From positions 1 through 10,642 of the forward strand of contig DAOVWR010000036.1 in the NCBI GenBank assembly GCA_030636545.1: a DNA stretch of 10,642 bases. Reading direction: 5' to 3'. The first letter of the stretch is position 1. Every line of letters begins with the position of its first letter. The notes beneath the pieces are model-generated. The model had not been told where the DNA came from and made no database searches. It saw only the letters and a program-made list of their open reading frames with translations. Made by a program: the position numbers and the translations under genes. Below, piece after piece: positions 5,839 through 10,642 of this stretch. Origin of the DNA: Mycoplasmatota bacterium (GTDB lineage Bacteria; Bacillota_I; Bacilli_A; Izemoplasmatales; Izemoplasmataceae).

Positions 5839-6822
5839 CTATTTGTCGCCGATTGTCATTACCATTACTGCTTTAGCTGTATGAAGTCTATTTTCTGCTT
5901 CTTGATAAACAATTGAATGTGTTCCATCAATTACACTATCTTCTACTTCATTACCTCTATCAGCTGGTAAAGCATGCATATAGTATACATTTGGAGATGC
6001 TTTAGAAATCATTTCTTCAGTACATTTCCAGCTTTTATATGATTCTAATAAGTCGTCTACTACTTCATCACTTTGATTAGTTACCCAGCTACCCCAGTTT
6101 TTTGGGATAACGATATCAGCATTTATGTATGCTTCATCCATATTATGAGTAATTTTGAATGTTCCACCATTTTCAAGTGCATTCTTTTTAGCTTTTTCAA
6201 TTGCCCACTTAGGTAAATCATATCCTTCAGGGTAAGCTAATGTTACATCCATACCGTATCTTGGGAATAACAATATTTGTGTAAGTGGTACACTGATTGG
6301 TTTTTTATGGCTACTTGCGTAAGCCCAAATTACTGATACTTTTAAGTTTTTAGTAGTTTCAGTTTTTTCTTGAATTGTCATTAAATCAGCTAATCCTTGC
6401 ATCGGATGATATAAATCATCTTGAAGACTTAGAATTGGCACAGTAGAGTGTTTAGCCATTTTATTTAAGAAGTCATTTCCAACTTCCCAAAAACAATTAC
6501 GACAAGCAATAGCATGTCCATAACTAGATAAAATAACTGCCGTATCTTTTGCACTTTCACCATGTGATATTTGCATAGTTGAAGTGTCTAAAAATGTTGC
6601 ATGTCCTCCAAGTTGAGCCAGTCCTGCTTCCATTGAGTTTCTTGTTCTTGTTGATTGTTCAAAGAACATATTAAATGATGTTTTATTGTCTAAATACGGA
6701 GTAGGAACGTTTGTTTTAAATTTTTCTTTAAGGTCATGTGAAACTTCAAGTAATTTATCAATTTGTTCTTTACTCCAATCTTCGAGAGTAATAAAATGTT
6801 TTCCTTTGTATAATGGTTTCAT
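5839..6822 (-). CDS. ygeW: YgeW-type knotted transcarbamylase
   Basis: A member of the aspartate/ornithine transcarbamylase superfamily, 327 residues. Carbamoyl-phosphate motifs are intact: FEQSTRTR (54-61) and HPMQGLADL (139-147). The stretch WAYASSHKKPISVPLT (166-181) is the proline-rich loop of the knotted subgroup (acetylornithine/succinylornithine transcarbamylases and E. coli YgeW), not of classical ArgF. The usual second-substrate motif HCLP reads HALP (283-286). YgeW has no firmly established substrate; in anaerobic purine degradation clusters it is thought to phosphorolyse a ureido compound to carbamoyl phosphate. It starts at ATG 6822 with AAGGAGA six to seven bases upstream, 11 bases after ygeY. 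It is shorter than E. coli YgeW (about 396). Arginine synthesis is unlikely given the neighbours. Confidence 0.85.
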   Translation of the reverse strand: MKPLYKGKHFITLEDWSKEQIDKLLEVSHDLKEKFKTNVPTPYLDNKTSFNMFFEQSTRTRNSMEAGLAQLGGHATFLDTSTMQISHGESAKDTAVILSSYGHAIACRNCFWEVGNDFLNKMAKHSTVPILSLQDDLYHPMQGLADLMTIQEKTETTKNLKVSVIWAYASSHKKPISVPLTQILLFPRYGMDVTLAYPEGYDLPKWAIEKAKKNALENGGTFKITHNMDEAYINADIVIPKNWGSWVTNQSDEVVDDLLESYKSWKCTEEMISKASPNVYYMHALPADRGNEVEDSVIDGTHSIVYQEAENRLHTAKAVMVMTIGDK

Positions 6823-6833
6823 ATAATTTCTCC

Positions 6834-8042
6834 TTATTTCTTTTTATTTACGTACATTAGTGGGATAGCAGCATACATCGCAGCCGCTTTCACTAATTCG
6901 CTTTTATAAGTTAATTCATTAGGTGCATGAGCTTGATCTTCATGACCTGGTCCGAATCCAACACATGGAATGTTATAACGACCCATAATAGATACTCCAT
7001 TAGTTGAGAAAGTCCATTTATCAACTAGTGGTTCTTCATCAAATAATCCTTTGAAAGCTTCTACTGCAGATTGTGTTACATCATGATTTTCATCTAGTAC
7101 CCAAGTTGGGAAATATGATTTTGTTGGATAAACAAGTCCAGTATAAGCAGCTCTAGCGTAATCATACATTTCAACTAAAGCACCTGATTCAATTACTGAT
7201 GGTAAGTTTCTTATTTCTTTTAAAGCTGATTCATAAGTTTCACCATCAGTTAGTCTGCGGTCAATCGAAATTGAGCATCCATCTGCTACAGCGCAACGTG
7301 ATGGAGAACTAAAGAATACTTCACTTACAGTGAGTGTTCCTTTACCTAAAAAATCATTGTGTAATAAGTTTTTGTGTAGTTCTTTTAATTCAAGTAAAAT
7401 AGGTGCCATTTTGAAAATTGCATTATCTCCTCTTTCCGGAGCAGACCCATGACAACTTATTCCATGAGTAGTGACTTTGATTTCCATTCTACCACGATGA
7501 CCACGGTAAATATTACATGAAGTTGGTTCAGTGATAACAACAAACTCAGGTTTTATTTTAGATTCTTCAACAATATATTGCCAGCATAATCCGTCACAGT
7601 CTTCTTCTTGAACTGTTCCAGTTACTAGTAACGTATAATCATCTTCTAAATTAAGATCTTTAATTATTTTACCAGCGTAAACCATTGATGCCATTCCACC
7701 TTCTTGGTCACTTCCCCCGCGTCCTCCAATTAATTCTTCATCTTCGAATCCAAGGTATGGATCAAATGTCCAGTTGTCTAAATTACCAACTCCAACTGTA
7801 TCAATATGAGCATCCATAGCAATCAAGTGTTTACCATGTCCAATATACCCTAAAATATTACCCATAGGGTCTATTTCGACTTTATCAAATCCAACTTTCT
7901 CCATTTCTTCTTTAATTCTTAAGACAACTTTTTCTTCGTCACAACTTTCACTTGGAATTGCGATCATGTCACGTAAGAACTTAGTCATGTCAGCTTTGTA
8001 AGACTCGGCTTTAGCTAATATTTCTTTAAAATTAATATCCAT
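6834..8042 (-). CDS. ygeY: YgeY-type M20 family metallohydrolase
   Basis: A cytosolic zinc amidohydrolase/peptidase, 402 residues, of the group named YgeY for its link to selenium-dependent purine hydroxylases. Co-catalytic metal motifs are all present: MDAHIDTVG (H79, D81), GGRGGSDQEGG (bridging D112), QEEDCDG (E146, E147), TEPTS (E172) and GHEDQAHAPNE (H372). The dimerisation lid is inferred at about 185-300. It probably cleaves an amide or carbamoyl-like bond in a small intermediate, not a peptide. ATG 8042 is the chosen start; AAGGAG lies 15 bases upstream at 8058-8063, longer than usual, so weak translational coupling with the gene before it is possible. No selenocysteine codon is needed. 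Gap to ygeW: 11 bases. Confidence 0.88.
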   Translation of the reverse strand: MDINFKEILAKAESYKADMTKFLRDMIAIPSESCDEEKVVLRIKEEMEKVGFDKVEIDPMGNILGYIGHGKHLIAMDAHIDTVGVGNLDNWTFDPYLGFEDEELIGGRGGSDQEGGMASMVYAGKIIKDLNLEDDYTLLVTGTVQEEDCDGLCWQYIVEESKIKPEFVVITEPTSCNIYRGHRGRMEIKVTTHGISCHGSAPERGDNAIFKMAPILLELKELHKNLLHNDFLGKGTLTVSEVFFSSPSRCAVADGCSISIDRRLTDGETYESALKEIRNLPSVIESGALVEMYDYARAAYTGLVYPTKSYFPTWVLDENHDVTQSAVEAFKGLFDEEPLVDKWTFSTNGVSIMGRYNIPCVGFGPGHEDQAHAPNELTYKSELVKAAAMYAAIPLMYVNKKK

Positions 8043-8053
8043 AGTTTACATCA

Positions 8054-9415
8054 CTACTCCTTACGCATCTTAATAATTTGTTTGTCTACTTCGAAAATTT
8101 TGTTATATTCGCCATCCCAAAATTCTGAATTTCTCATTGAATCAAGATATTCTTGTTTGTATCCGAATTTTAACCAGTCTTTTTCTTTTTGAATATATAG
8201 TTTTTCCTTCTGAGAATCGCTTCTATAATCAACGATATCTTCAATACCGTTTTTTCTAAATACATCAACGAACCATCTATCTAATACGAAATCTTCAATT
8301 TCTAAAGTTCTTTTTTCTAGATCAACCATAACACTTTCATATCTATCAAATCCGTCAGTTGCGACAGTAACGATGTTATCATCAGGACCAAGTTTTAAAT
8401 ATTTAGCCATTTTAATAGCCCCAATAATATTACATATTCCTGATACACCAAACATCTCTGTCATGCTTTCTGCATCCTTACGGTCAACACCGTTTTTAAC
8501 TAATGTATCAATACCATCATGTAAGATTTTAAGTCCTCTTACTGAATCTTCATCTTTAATTAAAGCAATGAAATCAGTATTAATAACGTTATGAATTAAA
8601 GTAATCATTTTATCGCCAATACCTTCAATTCTATGTTGCCCTCTACCACCATTCATCAATGTTGAACATTCATATGGTTCTAGAGCTGCGATTTTAGCTT
8701 CTGGGAATACTTTTTTAATTTGATCTCCTGCAGCTAATGTTCCAGCACTACCTGGTGCTGATGCAAAACAAGCGATACGACCGTTCCCAATACCTTTAAC
8801 AGCTTCAATTGCAGAGTTTCCTGTCACGTGACGGTGCCAACGATAATTCGGCATTAATTCAAACTGTGCTAAAGATCTTGTTTTTGGATCTTTTTTAAGT
8901 TCATAAGTTCTTTCTAAAGTTAGAATAACGTCAGATTCTGTCCCTGGAGTTAAATCTAATTTAGCCCCATATCTTTCAATTCTTTCATATCTCTCATTAC
9001 TCATATTATCAGGCATAATTACGATTGCTTCATACTTCATTAAATTACAAATATAAGCAACTCCAATTCCAAAGTTTCCAGTTGAAGGACCTAAAATTGT
9101 ATGTTCACCTGAAACGATGCTTCCATCAATACTACCTTCAATTAAAGTAGAATAACCTGCTCCTACTTTGTGAGAACCTGAAGGGATATATTTACCTAAC
9201 ATAACAACGATGTTAGCATCTACTCCTGTTAATGCTTTTGGTAATACTACTTTATGTACTTCATTGTTTTCATCTTTCCAATTGATATTGAATAAGTTAA
9301 TTGGATCAAGTTCATCTTCTTTTAATGCTTTTAATGCTCTTTTTCTAATGTCTTTGTCGATTTTATGAGGATGTAACATTTCCTCATAAGTTGGACCAAA
9401 CGGAATATTATTCAT
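8054..9415 (-). CDS. Fold-type II PLP-dependent lyase-like enzyme (function unassigned)
   Basis: A 453-residue pyridoxal-phosphate enzyme of the cysteine synthase/threonine dehydratase superfamily, often annotated as 'PLP-dependent protein subunit beta' or lyase/thiolase. From ATG 9415: SGSHKVGAGY (79-88, with K83 the likely Schiff-base lysine), GPSTGNFGIGVAY (109-121, substrate/cofactor-binding Asn loop), and a glycine-rich phosphate loop APGSAGTLAAGD about residue 220. The C-terminal third (from about 340) is an unusual extension. It is neither a canonical cysteine synthase nor diaminopropionate ammonia-lyase (no YgeX pattern recognised). The start is moved from GTG 9424 to ATG 9415 because that GTG is inside the ribosome binding site. 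Its place beside YgeW/YgeY suggests it acts on a diamino or ureido acid; this is inference. Confidence 0.75.
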   Translation of the reverse strand: MNNIPFGPTYEEMLHPHKIDKDIRKRALKALKEDELDPINLFNINWKDENNEVHKVVLPKALTGVDANIVVMLGKYIPSGSHKVGAGYSTLIEGSIDGSIVSGEHTILGPSTGNFGIGVAYICNLMKYEAIVIMPDNMSNERYERIERYGAKLDLTPGTESDVILTLERTYELKKDPKTRSLAQFELMPNYRWHRHVTGNSAIEAVKGIGNGRIACFASAPGSAGTLAAGDQIKKVFPEAKIAALEPYECSTLMNGGRGQHRIEGIGDKMITLIHNVINTDFIALIKDEDSVRGLKILHDGIDTLVKNGVDRKDAESMTEMFGVSGICNIIGAIKMAKYLKLGPDDNIVTVATDGFDRYESVMVDLEKRTLEIEDFVLDRWFVDVFRKNGIEDIVDYRSDSQKEKLYIQKEKDWLKFGYKQEYLDSMRNSEFWDGEYNKIFEVDKQIIKMRKE

Positions 9416-9428
9416 TTCTTTCACCTCT
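9413..9428 (-). promoter_or_regulatory. Ribosome binding site that decides the PLP enzyme start
   Basis: AGAGGTG (9422-9428) is followed by AAAGAA and ATG (9413-9415), a six-base spacing like that of the other strong starts here. The GTG at 9424 that would extend the protein by three residues (MKE) is part of the Shine-Dalgarno sequence itself. The site is 6 bases past the stop of the upstream gene. Confidence 0.8.
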
Positions 9429-9433
9429 ATTTT

Positions 9434-10642
9434 TTATTTTATATACTTAATTAATTCTTGTAAATCAGGTTTTAAAGATAGCGGCGCTTCTGTAGCTTTT
9501 AGCGCGTTGGCTGTGTCTTTAAGACCATTACCTGTAACAATTACAGTTACACTGTCGGTATGTTTTATAATACCTTGTTGTAATGCATTTATCACTCCTG
9601 CGAACCCAGCAACTCCAGCTGGTTCACCAAATATCCCTTCTTTCGATCCTAAGATTTTCATTGCTTTTAGTATTTCTTGATCACTTACTGTGATCCATGT
9701 TCCTTGAGACTTTTCAACAGCATTTTGAGCTTTAACAGGATTCCTTGGAATACCTACAGCAATACTGTCAGCAATCGTATTTTCTTCTGCTTCTACTAAA
9801 GGACATCCTTCAGTATAAGCAGTATAAAAAGGACTACATCCGTCACTCTGAACACCGAGTATTTTAGGAATTCTATCAATTAACCCAATCTTGAATAAAT
9901 CATAAAATCCTTTGTATACTCCACCAATTGTACAACCATCTCCAACAGAAACACTAACCCAGTCCGTTACTGAAAAATTAAGTTGTTCAGCAATTTCTAA
10001 GGCAACTGTTTTTTTACCTTCAACTAAATGAGGATTAATTGCTGCGTTTCGGTTATACCAACCAAAATGATCAATGGCTGCTTTTGATAAGTTGAAAGTA
10101 TCTTTATAATCACCTTCAACACTTATTACTTGTGCACCGTAAATTAGTAATTGTGATAATTTACCTAGTGGTGCTCTTTTCGGTACAAAAATAACTGTTT
10201 TGATTCCTAGTTTAGCAGCATTACCTGCTAAACTTGATGCTGCGTTTCCTGTTGAACTACAAGAAATAACACTAGCACCTTCTTCTATTGCTTTAACTAC
10301 AGCAACTACTGAAGCACGATCCTTAAGTGATGCTGTAGGGTTTAAACCTTCATCTTTTAAATAAAGTTCTTTGAGTCCTAACTCTTCTTTTAGAACGGTT
10401 GATTTATAAAGTGGTGTCCAGCCTACTTTAAGAGTATTACTAAAATCAACGTCTTTAACACTCATTAAGTGTTTATAACGCCAGATTGTATAATCTTTGT
10501 TATTAATAAAATATTCTTTATTAATGACTTTCTTAAGTTCATCATAATCATAATTAACATCTAGGATACCCGCTTCTCCACACTTATCACAAGTATTAAT
10601 AAGCAGATTTTTATCAAATGTTTTATGGCATAATGTACATTC
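9434..10642 (-). CDS. Threonine synthase-like PLP enzyme with N-terminal zinc ribbon (5' end off window)
   Basis: A fold-type II PLP enzyme of the threonine synthase family; threonine synthases convert O-phosphohomoserine to threonine. ATG 10465 is internal: the frame stays open to the edge, adding 59 residues that begin ECTLC and hold a C-x2-C...C-x2-C zinc ribbon (cysteines encoded at 10639, 10630, 10591 and 10582). At least 402 residues are visible and very few are missing. Counting from ATG 10465: NPTASLKDR (42-50, with K48 the likely PLP lysine; canonical members read NPTGSFKDR), SSTGNAASSLAGNAAK (glycine/Asn loop), SVGDGCTIGG, GEPAG and TGNGLKD. It is first of the visible operon, 18 bases before the next start. 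The A/L changes at the PLP motif and the non-threonine context leave room for a different substrate, so I do not name it thrC. Confidence 0.8.
   Translation of the reverse strand, partial: ECTLCHKTFDKNLLINTCDKCGEAGILDVNYDYDELKKVINKEYFINNKDYTIWRYKHLMSVKDVDFSNTLKVGWTPLYKSTVLKEELGLKELYLKDEGLNPTASLKDRASVVAVVKAIEEGASVISCSSTGNAASSLAGNAAKLGIKTVIFVPKRAPLGKLSQLLIYGAQVISVEGDYKDTFNLSKAAIDHFGWYNRNAAINPHLVEGKKTVALEIAEQLNFSVTDWVSVSVGDGCTIGGVYKGFYDLFKIGLIDRIPKILGVQSDGCSPFYTAYTEGCPLVEAEENTIADSIAVGIPRNPVKAQNAVEKSQGTWITVSDQEILKAMKILGSKEGIFGEPAGVAGFAGVINALQQGIIKHTDSVTVIVTGNGLKDTANALKATEAPLSLKPDLQELIKYIK

Noticed and set aside
5839..6822. Ornithine carbamoyltransferase (ArgF/ArcB) call
   Set aside because: The KPISVPL knotted-loop motif and the YgeY/GuaD neighbours favour YgeW; no arginine genes are present.
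9422..9424. GTG 9424 as start of the PLP enzyme
   Set aside because: The GTG is part of the AGAGGTG ribosome binding site; ATG 9415 has ideal spacing.
10463..10465. ATG 10465 as start of the threonine synthase-like gene
   Set aside because: Upstream in-frame sequence encodes a zinc ribbon that fits the family, so this Met is internal.
1..10642. Mycoplasma-type code (TGA as Trp)
   Set aside because: No internal TGA in any gene; Trp is encoded by TGG, and guanine deaminase ends at a TGA at its expected length.

Overview
The window is AT-rich, with tightly packed genes and strong AGGAGG/AGGTG-type ribosome binding sites. Visible stops include TAA, TAG and one TGA (guanine deaminase), and no gene contains an internal TGA, so the standard bacterial code applies rather than the Mycoplasma code. 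Base composition, the UraA/GuaD/TGS-kinase set and the Ig-repeat secreted nuclease suggest a low-GC Firmicute or a free-living Tenericute-like lineage, for example Izemoplasmatales/Acholeplasma relatives or anaerobic Clostridia/Erysipelotrichia. This placement is inference; there is no rRNA or marker gene to settle it.

Layout. (1) Positions 2-1057, + strand: the 3' part of a large secreted endonuclease I family nuclease. It carries bacterial Ig-like repeats and is cut by the left window edge. It faces a leftward block across a shared palindromic terminator. (2) Positions 1107-2216, - strand: a DUF2178-type membrane protein and a small Cro/CI regulator in an overlapping pair, then an unrecognised Arg/Gly/His-rich protein with its own consensus promoter. 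Twin palindromes sit on the promoter of the membrane protein/regulator pair. (3) Positions 2358-3995, + strand: a TGS-domain uridine-kinase-like nucleoside kinase, ending in a hairpin shared with the convergent operon. (4) Positions 4008-10642, - strand: one long operon. In transcription order it encodes a threonine-synthase-like PLP enzyme (5' end off the window), a second unusual fold-type II PLP enzyme, a YgeY-type M20 hydrolase, a YgeW-type knotted transcarbamylase, a guanine deaminase and an NCS2 nucleobase permease.

How it fits together. The left part suggests cutting extracellular nucleic acid and phosphorylating nucleosides. The right operon suggests nucleobase uptake, guanine to xanthine conversion, and breakdown of a purine-derived carbamoyl/ureido compound to an amino acid that PLP enzymes could deaminate. 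YgeW and YgeY are hallmark genes of the anaerobic purine/urate degradation cluster. The usual diaminopropionate ammonia-lyase YgeX is not recognisable here; two other PLP enzymes stand in its place. This is the most interesting aspect of the window. The rest of the pathway (xanthine dehydrogenase-like, hydantoinase, SsnA, YgfK, carbamate kinase) would have to lie outside the window.
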